A stretch of 16,159 nucleotides of DNA from an uncultured Clostridium sp. (GTDB taxonomy: Bacteria > Bacillota > Clostridia > Lachnospirales > Lachnospiraceae), in assembly GCA_958349075.1 (NCBI GenBank), contig CATWBR010000038.1, positions 1 to 16,159 on the forward strand. Direction: 5' to 3'. The position numbers and the translations under genes were made by a program. This document shows positions 1 to 6,977 of the stretch, piece by piece. The notes beneath the pieces were generated by a model that was not told where the DNA came from, made no database searches, and saw nothing but the letters and a program-made list of their open reading frames with translations. How positions within the stretch are numbered: position 1 is the first letter of the stretch; each line of letters begins with the position of its first letter.

Positions 1-52
1 GTCCCAGGATTGCTCTTTCAATCTGATTATAAATTTGGTATATTTTTTTCAT
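1..52 (-). CDS. dctQ: TRAP transporter small permease, N-terminal fragment
   Basis: Only the first 17 codons are in the window; the gene runs off the left edge. Read on the minus strand, an ATG at 52 follows a strong ribosome site (TAGGAGGGCTGT) and the frame opens MKKIYQIYNQIERAIL. A short lysine-rich start followed by a 'Y..IE.AIL' stretch is how many DctQ-type small permeases begin, just before their first membrane helix. It lies 135 bases downstream of the TRAP binding-protein gene on the same strand, and the order dctP-dctQ-dctM is the usual one. The small permease pairs with the large DctM permease in the membrane. The call rests mostly on position, because too little sequence is visible for a family match. 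Confidence 0.68.
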   Translation of the reverse strand, partial: MKKIYQIYNQIERAILG

Positions 53-187
53 ACAGCCCTCCTATAAAAGCTTTTGTTCACACCTCCGTCATGAAAGCGG
101 CCATACTTCCTCAGCGCGCAGCGCATATCCTCCGCAGAGCACAACCGTGCGAACAATGATCCGTCAAATACAACCGAATGAATTAAT

Positions 188-1285
188 TTACCGGGCGCGG
201 TACTCCTTCAGCCACTCGGCGCATTTATCCCAGACTTCAGCTCCGATATCCTCCCGCATTTTATCGTAGCAATGTGCCTCTACTTTTTCCACAAAGCGCT
301 GGTAATCTGCTTCAGAAACCTCGTTTACCTCAACGCCCTCGGCCTCAATCTCGGCGTAAACACTTTTCTTTACCTCCGGGCTGACCACCTTCTGGCAATA
401 CTCTTCCGTGCGTTTGGCTGCTTCCGTCAGAGCGTCCCTCAAATCCTGCGGATAGCTTTCGAGGGATTTTGAATTCCAGATAAGCGTCATGCCAAGGTTT
501 GTAATGCTCATCTTTGTATGGTACTTGGTGACCTCACACAGCTTATCGGCCACAAAGCTGGAAGTCGTGGTGTAGGTGCCGTCAATGGCTCCCTGCTGCA
601 GGCTGGTGTAGACCTCGCTGAAAGCCATTGCCACGGGCAGACCGCCGCAGGCCTCCACAAAGTTATACGGTCCCGGAGAGTCGTACACGCGGATTTTTAA
701 ACCGACCATATCCTCGGGAGTGGTGACAGGGCGTTTGGTGTTCTCGATTTCCTGCCCCATAAAATACTCGAAGAACATCGTGGTAAAGCCGTAGGGCTCG
801 CACTCTTTGTTGATCATATCCCGGTACCACTCATTGGTAGCGGCATACAGCTCATCCTGATCCTTGAATAGGAAAGGAACATCCTGAAGACGGACCGCGT
901 TCATGGGAGCAAAAGCCGTGATGTTGGAAGGTCCCTGCAGCGATGCGTCCAGGCCGCCGTTCATAACCATCTCGCCAAGCTCCCGCTCAGAACCCATAGA
1001 GCTGTTGGTGTAATTGATCCACTCCACACGTCCGGGCAGAATCTCGTCCACCTGCTCCTCAAAATAATAGATCAGGTCCTGCATTGGATCTCCATCCACA
1101 TTGGTGGTGGCAATACTGATTTTGACCTTCTCACCGGTATCACCTCCTCCGGTATCACTCGCGGGAGTGGTGCCGCCTCCCTCTTTGCCTGCAGGTGCCG
1201 TGCCGCTGCCGCCGCAGGCAGTTAAAGATAACAGGATCGCCAGGGACAGAGTAACCGATAACATTTGACGCATTTTTCGTTTCAT
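188..1285 (-). CDS. dctP: TRAP transporter solute-binding lipoprotein (DctP family)
   Basis: Extracytoplasmic binding protein of a tripartite ATP-independent periplasmic (TRAP) transporter, which uses an ion gradient to take up organic acids or similar solutes. The chosen start (365 aa, MKRKMRQ) follows a purine-rich site (AAGGAAGAGG). The same frame is open 25 codons further upstream, but that extension lacks a signal-like start. A hydrophobic signal ends in the lipobox LTAC (Cys24), followed by a Gly/Thr/Ser-rich linker to about residue 53, so the protein should be lipid-anchored. Family marks include the 'GLKIRV' segment with the ligand-binding arginine (about Arg199) and 'FSEVYTSLQQGAIDG' at about 222-236. 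The divergent LysR regulator and the downstream dctQ fit a regulated uptake operon. The substrate cannot be read from the sequence. Confidence 0.93.
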   Translation of the reverse strand: MKRKMRQMLSVTLSLAILLSLTACGGSGTAPAGKEGGGTTPASDTGGGDTGEKVKISIATTNVDGDPMQDLIYYFEEQVDEILPGRVEWINYTNSSMGSERELGEMVMNGGLDASLQGPSNITAFAPMNAVRLQDVPFLFKDQDELYAATNEWYRDMINKECEPYGFTTMFFEYFMGQEIENTKRPVTTPEDMVGLKIRVYDSPGPYNFVEACGGLPVAMAFSEVYTSLQQGAIDGTYTTTSSFVADKLCEVTKYHTKMSITNLGMTLIWNSKSLESYPQDLRDALTEAAKRTEEYCQKVVSPEVKKSVYAEIEAEGVEVNEVSEADYQRFVEKVEAHCYDKMREDIGAEVWDKCAEWLKEYRAR

Positions 1286-1351
1286 TTTCCTCTTCCTTTC
1301 TTTTGCCGGGTAAGATTCATCAAGCTGATCTTTCAACCCTTTTTTATTAAA

Positions 1352-1379
1352 AATATACAAAAAACTGCAAATTGTCCAA
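1352..1379 (-). promoter_or_regulatory. Probable dctP promoter
   Basis: On the minus strand, TTGGAC (1379-1374) and TATATT (1357-1352) are separated by 16 bases and lie about 65-95 bases upstream of the dctP start codon. Both hexamers are fair matches to the vegetative sigma factor consensus. Assigned by eye. Confidence 0.5.
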
Positions 1380-1396
1380 TATTTCTTGTGACATAC

Positions 1397-1425
1397 TTAA
1401 CATACCAATTTTGGTATGTTATACT
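1397..1425 (+). promoter_or_regulatory. Probable promoter of the LysR-type regulator gene
   Basis: TTAACA (1397-1402) and TATACT (1420-1425) each match the sigma-A consensus at five of six positions and are separated by exactly 17 bases. They lie about 65 bases before the regulator's start codon. The spacer is occupied by an inverted repeat, which suggests that transcription is repressed when a protein binds there. Confidence 0.62.
1398..1421. promoter_or_regulatory. Perfect 11-bp inverted repeat, probable LysR-type operator
   Basis: TAACATACCAA and TTGGTATGTTA are exact reverse complements separated by TT. The palindrome overlaps the regulator's own -35 and -10 and is centred about 65 bases upstream of the probable dctP transcription start. 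LysR-type regulators classically bind such a dyad near -65 of the activated target while repressing their own divergent gene. Binding by the neighbouring regulator is inferred. Confidence 0.7.
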
Positions 1426-1488
1426 GAAGCTGTAAATTATTACACAAAAGCGTTACAAACTGGCATACTAAGAGAAGGAGCAATCTTA

Positions 1489-2409
1489 ATGAATGAAAAA
1501 GATTTTCAGTATATTCTGACTGTCGCGCAATGCGGCAGTTTCAGCCGTGCGGCAGAGACGCTCTATGTCTCGCAGCCTTCCTTGAGCCGCTACATCAGCA
1601 CACTGGAAAAAAGATTGGGGACCACGCTGTTTGACCGAAGCACAACGCCCATCCAGTTAACGGAGTCCGGAACAATTTTCTGCTCCTACGGGAAAAAGAT
1701 CCTCAACCTGGAAACGGCCCTGTACCGCGAGCTCCAGGAACAAAACGCGCTGGAAGAACGGGTCCTCAGAGTCGGAGTGCCGCACATCAGCGGCGATTAT
1801 ATTCTGTCGCGCATTTTGCCGCGGATGACAAAGAAATATCCTTATGTCAGGATCGACCCCATTTCAGACTACAGCTATAATCTCTATCATCAGTTAGCTG
1901 CCCAGAAGATAGATATTGCCTGCGTCGCTGCTCCCAACACCGATTCCTCTATCATGGTCGAACTGCTCTTGTATGAGCCGGTACTGCTCATTGGCGCAAA
2001 AAATCTCCCGGCGCTTGAAAATTACGACGTCACCCATGCGGATATTGAGCACCCTATTCATATCAGCCCTTCCGAACTGAACGACATAACCATGATCCAA
2101 TATAAAGCCAGCTATGCAGAGGCCGCTTTGCGCCAGAAATCCTATGCGCCGAAATCTATCATCAAGGCCTCGTCGGCCCCCCTGGCCCTCGACCTGGCGG
2201 CAAAGGGCGTAGGCCTCACCGGAGTAATCCGCAGCCAGTTGAAATACGGGCGTCCAGATATCACCCAGTCACTCTGCCCCATCTCTATCGGCGACTGCAA
2301 ACTGCCCATCTATCTGGCATACAACAAGCTGGCCGATAAAACAATTCCGGAAATTGCCCGGTTTATCCAGGAGGTCAAAGAAGAATACTGCAATGCCTCC
2401 GGACTGTGA
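1489..2409 (+). CDS. LysR-family transcriptional regulator
   Basis: A 306-residue LysR-type regulator. The start is the ATG at 1489, eight bases after AGAGAAGGAG. The reading frame is open further upstream, but that stretch covers the promoter and operator and would not be translated. Residues 1-60 form the winged helix-turn-helix ('SFSRAAETLYVSQPSLSRYI', then 'LEKRLGTTLFDR'). From about residue 85 onward lies the two-lobed substrate-binding domain that senses a small molecule ('LRVGVPHISGDYILSRILPR'). The gene is divergent from dctP, with a shared 203-base spacer holding a palindrome, so it probably controls the TRAP operon in response to the transported solute and represses itself. A two-way terminator follows 12 bases after the stop. 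The ligand is unknown. Confidence 0.93.
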   Translation: MNEKDFQYILTVAQCGSFSRAAETLYVSQPSLSRYISTLEKRLGTTLFDRSTTPIQLTESGTIFCSYGKKILNLETALYRELQEQNALEERVLRVGVPHISGDYILSRILPRMTKKYPYVRIDPISDYSYNLYHQLAAQKIDIACVAAPNTDSSIMVELLLYEPVLLIGAKNLPALENYDVTHADIEHPIHISPSELNDITMIQYKASYAEAALRQKSYAPKSIIKASSAPLALDLAAKGVGLTGVIRSQLKYGRPDITQSLCPISIGDCKLPIYLAYNKLADKTIPEIARFIQEVKEEYCNASGL

Positions 2410-2421
2410 GCGGACAGCAAA

Positions 2422-2463
2422 AAGCCTGGCAAAAAACAGGATTATCTGTTCTTTGCCAGGCCT
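2422..2463. terminator. Bidirectional rho-independent terminator
   Basis: GCCTGGCAAA (2424-2433) pairs with TTTGCCAGGC (2452-2461), and the inner AACAG/CTGTT extends the stem. It lies between the convergent ends of the LysR gene and phnPP. The T-run is clearer on the minus strand (AGGCTTTTTG), so it serves the phn operon best. On the plus strand the tail is weaker (CTTATTT). Confidence 0.85.
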
Positions 2464-2519
2464 TATTTGCTCCAGTCCAGTCTTATAAATCTTGAAATTT
2501 CTGATTTTCATTCTATGGC

Positions 2520-3359
2520 TCAGCCCCGCTTCAGCAGCGGATGGCTTTCCTCCATCCTAAATTCCGTACATCCCAGCGGATAAGCCGCCTCGGAATACAA
2601 GCCGTGGGCGTCGCTTCCTCCCGTCAGGAACAGGCCGAATGCCATCGCCGTCTCTTCTACCCGGATCTTTCTGCCGTTCGACTGGGTCGGATGGCAGTAT
2701 TCGATTCCTTTCAGGCCCAAACGCAGAAGCTGCGGCGCCAGGTCCATGGAATCGTACTGGTAAGGATGGGCTAACACCGGACTTCCCCCGCACTCCGCCA
2801 CCAGCCTCACGGCTTCTTTGACCGGTATGTACCGGCTTTTTATAACGGCAATCCCATTTTTCCCAAACAGCTTTTTGTAAAGCTCCCCATAAATGGACGT
2901 CGTATAACCCCGGTCGGCCAATGCATGCATGATATGCTGTTTATAGAGAAAGTTTCCCTTTCCCACATAGGGCAGAATCTCTGCAGTATCTATGGCGTAG
3001 CCCGCCTGTGATACCTGCTCCGCCGCGCGCAGTGCAGCTTCATGGCGTTCCATAAGGTACGGGCGCAGCGTGGATGTGACAGTCTTTTCATCCCTGATGT
3101 TATAGCCCAAAATATGGACCTTCCGCCCCGTCTCAGGATTGATAGCAGATATCTCCACCCCGTTTATCACCCTCATCCCCTGTCTTTGCCCCTCATCACG
3201 CACTTCCTCCTGCCCCTCCATTGTGTCATGGTCTGTAACCGACATAACGGAAAGTCCCGATTTTTTCCCCAGCCCGATGATCTTTGGCACCTCCAGGGAG
3301 CCGTCGGACCAGCGGCTGTGCATATGAAGATCTGCCCTCAATACATCAGTTTTCCACAT
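2520..3359 (-). CDS. phnPP: PHP-family cyclic phosphate dihydrolase of the C-P lyase pathway
   Basis: Last gene of the phn operon. Its PHP domain carries the expected metal ligands: HMH (His12, His14), Asp19, 'VTDHDT' (Asp43, His44), Glu69 in 'NGVEISA', 'LAHP' and C-terminal 'GGSDAHG'. A PHP enzyme named PhnPP, first characterised in Chromobacterium with orthologues in Clostridioides difficile and Eggerthella, hydrolyses 5-phosphoribosyl 1,2-cyclic phosphate first to ribose 2,5-bisphosphate and then to ribose 5-phosphate plus phosphate. That makes PhnP and PhnN unnecessary, and neither is present here. The start at 3359 (279 aa) follows GGGGAGAG at good spacing and overlaps the end of phnL by 14 bases. 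An in-frame ATG nine codons upstream is less likely. Function is assigned by domain plus operon context; other PHP phosphoesterases share the motifs. Confidence 0.87.
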   Translation of the reverse strand: MWKTDVLRADLHMHSRWSDGSLEVPKIIGLGKKSGLSVMSVTDHDTMEGQEEVRDEGQRQGMRVINGVEISAINPETGRKVHILGYNIRDEKTVTSTLRPYLMERHEAALRAAEQVSQAGYAIDTAEILPYVGKGNFLYKQHIMHALADRGYTTSIYGELYKKLFGKNGIAVIKSRYIPVKEAVRLVAECGGSPVLAHPYQYDSMDLAPQLLRLGLKGIEYCHPTQSNGRKIRVEETAMAFGLFLTGGSDAHGLYSEAAYPLGCTEFRMEESHPLLKRG

Positions 3360-4050
3360 CACAGTACTCTCCCCGCACCAGATCATATCTGATATCGCTC
3401 AGTGTATGCAGGGCATCCTGGTCATGAAAAACACCCAGCATAGCCGTACCCTCGCTCTTCAGTTCCAGAATCAGATCCATGATTTTTCCTTTATATCCCC
3501 TGTCAAGAGAGGCGGTCGGTTCATCCAGAAGCAGGAACCTGGGCTTTGTAATGATGGCATGGAGAATATTCAGCCTCTGTTTTTCTCCTCCGCTGAAGGT
3601 GGAGGGATACATCTCCCACAGGGTTTTTCCAAGTCCCGCATACTCGAGCAGTTCCTCCGCCCTGGCTCTGGCCTCTTTCTGCTCCGCACCGCGTTCCACG
3701 AGCGGATCCATCAGAATATCAATCGCAGGAACCCTGGGAAGGACATGGAAGAACTGGGATACATAGCCCATCTCCTGATGGCGTATCCCGATGATTTCCC
3801 GATCCCCTGCCTGCGCCAAATCGATTAAGCTCCCGTCCGCTTTTTCATAAAGGATTTCCCCTTCTGTAGGAAGATAAGTCCGGTAGACGCATTTGAGCAG
3901 GGACGACTTCCCGATTCCGCTGGGTCCCGTGACGGCCAGGAGCTGCCCCTCTTCCACCCTGAAGGAAACTCCGGAAAAGCTGGGAATAACGGTGCCTCCC
4001 CGTATGTGCATTGTAAACTCTTTTTTCAGGTTTTTGATTTCTATCAACAC
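3346..4050 (-). CDS. phnL: C-P lyase ABC-type ATPase PhnL
   Basis: A 234-residue ABC ATPase with no membrane segments. Walker A is 'GPSGIGKSS' (residues 42-50), the signature 'FSGGEKQR' and Walker B 'FLLLDEPTASLD' follow, and a late histidine sits in 'GVFHDQDAL'. In E. coli, PhnL takes part with PhnG, PhnH and PhnI in making 5-triphosphoribosyl phosphonate and binds on top of PhnK in the core complex, so it is not a transport ATPase. The start is GTG at 4050, overlapping the phnM stop by seven bases, and the gene end overlaps phnPP, so translation is probably coupled throughout. Its place between phnK/phnM and phnPP separates it from ordinary LolD-like ATPases, which it resembles in sequence. 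Confidence 0.94.
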   Translation of the reverse strand: MLIEIKNLKKEFTMHIRGGTVIPSFSGVSFRVEEGQLLAVTGPSGIGKSSLLKCVYRTYLPTEGEILYEKADGSLIDLAQAGDREIIGIRHQEMGYVSQFFHVLPRVPAIDILMDPLVERGAEQKEARARAEELLEYAGLGKTLWEMYPSTFSGGEKQRLNILHAIITKPRFLLLDEPTASLDRGYKGKIMDLILELKSEGTAMLGVFHDQDALHTLSDIRYDLVRGEYCDVEN

Positions 4051-5255
4051 GCCACCCCCTTTCTCATATCATAGCGGAACTGGAGCACCATCTCACCGTC
4101 CACATAACAGCGCTCCACAGACGGATGCCCTTCTATCACGTTGACAACCAGGATATCGGCCCGTTTGCCCTCCTCAAGGGAGCCGTACTCCGCGTCGATA
4201 TTCACTGCTTTTGCCGGATTCAGGCTCACCATCCGCACCGCGTCATGAAGTTTTGCCGAACCGTTCTTCCAGAGCCTGAAAACAGCCTGAAGCATGGCCG
4301 CCGGATAATAGTCGGAGCATAATATATCCACATTACCCGCCCTGATGGCCTCCTCTGCATTCAGGTTTCCGGCGTGGCTGCCTCCCAGCATGACATTCGG
4401 CGCTCCCGCGACTACCCAGAGTCCGTCATCGTGAGCTTTTTTCGCCACCTCCATCGTGATGGGAAACTCGGAAATATTGACATGGTATTCACATTCAATA
4501 AAATCCAGTTTGCCCGTGCTGTCATCGTCGTGGGAAGCAAGGGGGATTCCCTTCCTGGCCGCCAGCTTTGAAAGCTTCTTGAGCATTTCGTGGGAAACCA
4601 TCGGCTTATTCCTGCTCGCTTTCAGAAAGTTCTCAAATTCCTCATCGGTGCGGATTCCTTTCCACTCCCGCATCGATGAGGCATACTGCTCCAGATCCCT
4701 GTATTGGCCCTGCCCCGGCGTGTGATCCATGAAGGACAGCTCCTGCACATATCCTTCCTCCAGAAGTCCTTCCAGGTATTCAAACAGCTCAGGATTGTCA
4801 AGTTCATAGCGCGCATGGAAATGGTTATGGATGAGATGGGCCTGATGATCGAAATTTTTAAGTATCTTCACAAGCCGATCTACATTCTCCCTGTTTCTCA
4901 CCGATAGCCGCTCATAATCATACTTCTCCTTTACAAGTGAGAGTGAATGGTAGATTGTCGTAATCCCATGGCTGATCAGATGGCGTTCCGCCTCGTAGAT
5001 ACTGGACTCAAAATCCATCATGCTGCTGGGCCTGGGCTGGATAATTCCCTCTATATAATCGGAGTGGATATCAATAAACCCGGGCAGTACGTACCGCCCC
5101 CTGAGATCGATATATTCCACCGAACCTGATTTTTCCCGCTCCGCTTCTTTTTCCGGGCAGATTTTTTGTATCACCCCGTCCTGTACAATCATGGCATAGC
5201 CGCACAGCAGTTTATCCGGCAGGACGAGCATTGCGTTGTAAAAACATTTTTTCAT
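4044..5255 (-). CDS. phnM: Alpha-D-ribose 1-methylphosphonate 5-triphosphate diphosphatase PhnM
   Basis: A 403-residue amidohydrolase-superfamily enzyme that removes pyrophosphate from ribosyl phosphonate triphosphate, producing the 5-phosphate substrate of PhnJ. The HxD metal motif is in 'GFIDIHSDYIE' (His64, Asp66). 'HNHFHARYE', 'SFMDHTPGQGQY', 'ASHDDDS' and 'GAPNVMLGGSHAGN' are PhnM hallmarks, and the late 'DILCSDYYPAAML' carries the catalytic aspartate. The ATG at 5255 follows AAGGAG closely. The gene starts 44 bases after the end of phnK, the widest gap in this half of the operon, and overlaps phnL at its end. Length is close to the roughly 380 aa usual for the family. Confidence 0.96.
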   Translation of the reverse strand: MKKCFYNAMLVLPDKLLCGYAMIVQDGVIQKICPEKEAEREKSGSVEYIDLRGRYVLPGFIDIHSDYIEGIIQPRPSSMMDFESSIYEAERHLISHGITTIYHSLSLVKEKYDYERLSVRNRENVDRLVKILKNFDHQAHLIHNHFHARYELDNPELFEYLEGLLEEGYVQELSFMDHTPGQGQYRDLEQYASSMREWKGIRTDEEFENFLKASRNKPMVSHEMLKKLSKLAARKGIPLASHDDDSTGKLDFIECEYHVNISEFPITMEVAKKAHDDGLWVVAGAPNVMLGGSHAGNLNAEEAIRAGNVDILCSDYYPAAMLQAVFRLWKNGSAKLHDAVRMVSLNPAKAVNIDAEYGSLEEGKRADILVVNVIEGHPSVERCYVDGEMVLQFRYDMRKGVAC

Positions 5256-5299
5256 TCCATACTCCTTGTGATTGAAAAGGCCGATTTTCCCTGATGCGT

Positions 5300-6136
5300 T
5301 TAAAGCAGGGAGTTGACCAGTGTCTGCGTATAAACATGCTGCGGATCCTCCATAATCTGATCGGTCAGTCCCCGCTCTACAATCCGGCCGTCCAGCATGA
5401 CTATCGTCCTGTCCGCCAGCATCCTGATCACGGCCAGGTCATGGCTCACAACGATCATTGTGATGCCGAATTCCCTCTGAATTCGTTTCACCAGGTCAAG
5501 TACCTTGGCCTGCACCGACAGATCCAGGCCTGTGGTCACTTCATCCAGAAACAGAATCGGCGGATGGTTTGCCACCGCCTTGGCAATCTGTACCCTCTGC
5601 TGCATTCCGCCTGAAAAGTTTCTCGGCGGTTCTTTTACCCGGTTTACCGGCACTTCCATGTGTTCGAGAAGCGCATCCGTTTTTCCCATCATTTCCGCCA
5701 CATTCCTGCTGCCGGCCGCTATCAGCTTCTCCGCCACGTTCGCTCCTGTGGAAAAAAACATTCTGAGGCCCAGATGGGGGTTCTGATATACCATTCCCAG
5801 CAGATAGTTCCTGATATATTTTTTCTGTTGTACGGAAGCCTCGTAGATATCCTCCTCCCCTTCGTGATAACAGTCCAGATAATAGCTGCCCGACGTGGGT
5901 TCCTGATCCATATAAAGCGCCTTCATCAGGGTGGATTTACCCGAACCCGACTCCCCTACCACCCCGAGGATTTCCCCTTTGTAAACATCGATGGAGACAT
6001 CGCGTACCGCCCAGATTGTGCCGCAGTGCGGACAGCGGTTCCTCTCCAGGACGGAGCTGTCGTTTTCGCAGACGGGGCAGCCGGAACCATGTTTTACCAC
6101 AAGATGATTAAGCCGCAGTGCTGTCTTATTTTCCAT
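5300..6136 (-). CDS. phnK: C-P lyase ABC-type ATPase PhnK with a four-cysteine insert
   Basis: A 278-residue ABC ATPase that binds the PhnGHIJ core and is needed for C-P bond breakage in vivo. Walker A is 'GESGSGKST' (61-69), the signature 'FSGGMQQR', and Walker B 'ILFLDEVTTGLD', where valine replaces the usual proline of DEPT. It is about 26 residues longer than E. coli PhnK. The extra length lies between the first beta strand and Walker A and contains two CxxC pairs (Cys20/Cys23 and Cys35/Cys38, 'CPVC' and 'CPHCGT'), a pattern that suggests a bound zinc. The ATG overlaps the phnJ stop by 11 bases. Without the context it would look like an oligopeptide-transporter ATPase, but its place directly after phnJ settles the call. 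Confidence 0.95.
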   Translation of the reverse strand: MENKTALRLNHLVVKHGSGCPVCENDSSVLERNRCPHCGTIWAVRDVSIDVYKGEILGVVGESGSGKSTLMKALYMDQEPTSGSYYLDCYHEGEEDIYEASVQQKKYIRNYLLGMVYQNPHLGLRMFFSTGANVAEKLIAAGSRNVAEMMGKTDALLEHMEVPVNRVKEPPRNFSGGMQQRVQIAKAVANHPPILFLDEVTTGLDLSVQAKVLDLVKRIQREFGITMIVVSHDLAVIRMLADRTIVMLDGRIVERGLTDQIMEDPQHVYTQTLVNSLL

Positions 6137-6977
6137 GCTTTTTTAACCTCTTTCTCCGTTTCTGGCAGTATCCGCTGTCAGAGCACTGGTATTTTTTCTC
6201 CCCTGTCACGGAGTCAAAGAATTCATCCATAAACACGCCCGACGCTCCGCAGAGACAGCATGTTTTTCCCGACATATCTTCGGTCCTGAACGGATAATCT
6301 TCAAAGCCCAGGGACTCAATCCGGGTATAGGGCGGAACCGCATATATCTTCTTCTCCCTCCCGGCTCCGAACAGATACAGGGCCGGGCTCATATTCAGCT
6401 TCGGGTTGTCGAAACGCGGAATCGGGGACGGCTGCATGATATACCTTTCTTCCGCCATAACGGGATAGTCGGCTCCCAGCTCGATCTCTCCAACTCTCAC
6501 GATATTTTCATAAAGCGCCAGCCAGACGGCCGCATAGTCCATCTCACCGTGCATCTTTTTTGTCACGGATTCGAGCGGCTCCACCATGCGCAGAGGTTCC
6601 GGAAGCGGCACCTGAAGCACCAGTATCTGATCATTTCTAAGCGGAACCTCCGGAATGCGGTGCCTGGTCTGTATCACCGTCGCCGCCTCGGAGTCCGTTG
6701 TCGTCTCCACACCGGTGCAGGCGGTCACAAAATTCCGGATTGAGATGGCGTTAACACTGTCGTCACTTCCCTGATCAATCACCTTCAAACGGTCTTTTGC
6801 TCCGATGATGGACAGAGTGACCTGGATGCCTCCCGTTCCCCATCCTCTTCCGATCGGAAGCTCTCTGGAACCGAAAGGCACCTGGTATCCCGGTATGGCC
6901 ACCGCTTTTAAAAGAGCTTTTCGGATGGCCCGTTTGGAATGCTCATCCAGAAAGCCGAAATTATAATTTTGATCCAT
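6126..6977 (-). CDS. phnJ: Alpha-D-ribose 1-methylphosphonate 5-phosphate C-P lyase PhnJ (radical SAM)
   Basis: The enzyme that breaks the carbon-phosphorus bond, releasing the alkane (methane from methylphosphonate) and ribose 1,2-cyclic phosphate 5-phosphate. The chosen start at 6977 follows AGGAGG and gives 283 aa; a 20-codon upstream extension lies inside phnI. The unusual radical SAM cluster is intact. Cys240, Cys243 and Cys265 match the three iron-sulfur ligands of the E. coli enzyme, Cys271 matches its catalytic cysteine, and the glycine in 'IPGYQVPF' (Gly30) matches the glycyl-radical site. Other family marks are 'YGWGTGG'-like 'RGWGTGG' and 'QPSPIPRFDNPKL'. It overlaps phnI by 17 bases and phnK by 11. 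All key residues are present, so it should be active. Confidence 0.98.
   Translation of the reverse strand: MDQNYNFGFLDEHSKRAIRKALLKAVAIPGYQVPFGSRELPIGRGWGTGGIQVTLSIIGAKDRLKVIDQGSDDSVNAISIRNFVTACTGVETTTDSEAATVIQTRHRIPEVPLRNDQILVLQVPLPEPLRMVEPLESVTKKMHGEMDYAAVWLALYENIVRVGEIELGADYPVMAEERYIMQPSPIPRFDNPKLNMSPALYLFGAGREKKIYAVPPYTRIESLGFEDYPFRTEDMSGKTCCLCGASGVFMDEFFDSVTGEKKYQCSDSGYCQKRRKRLKKHGK

Noticed and set aside
78..104. Tiny minus-strand frame (MAAFMTEV) between dctP and dctQ
   Set aside because: Nine codons with no family resemblance. It may be chance, although a purine-rich stretch precedes it.
1372..1488. Upstream extension of the LysR gene by 39 codons
   Set aside because: It covers the probable promoter and palindrome, aligns with nothing in the family, and a proper ribosome site precedes the ATG at 1489.
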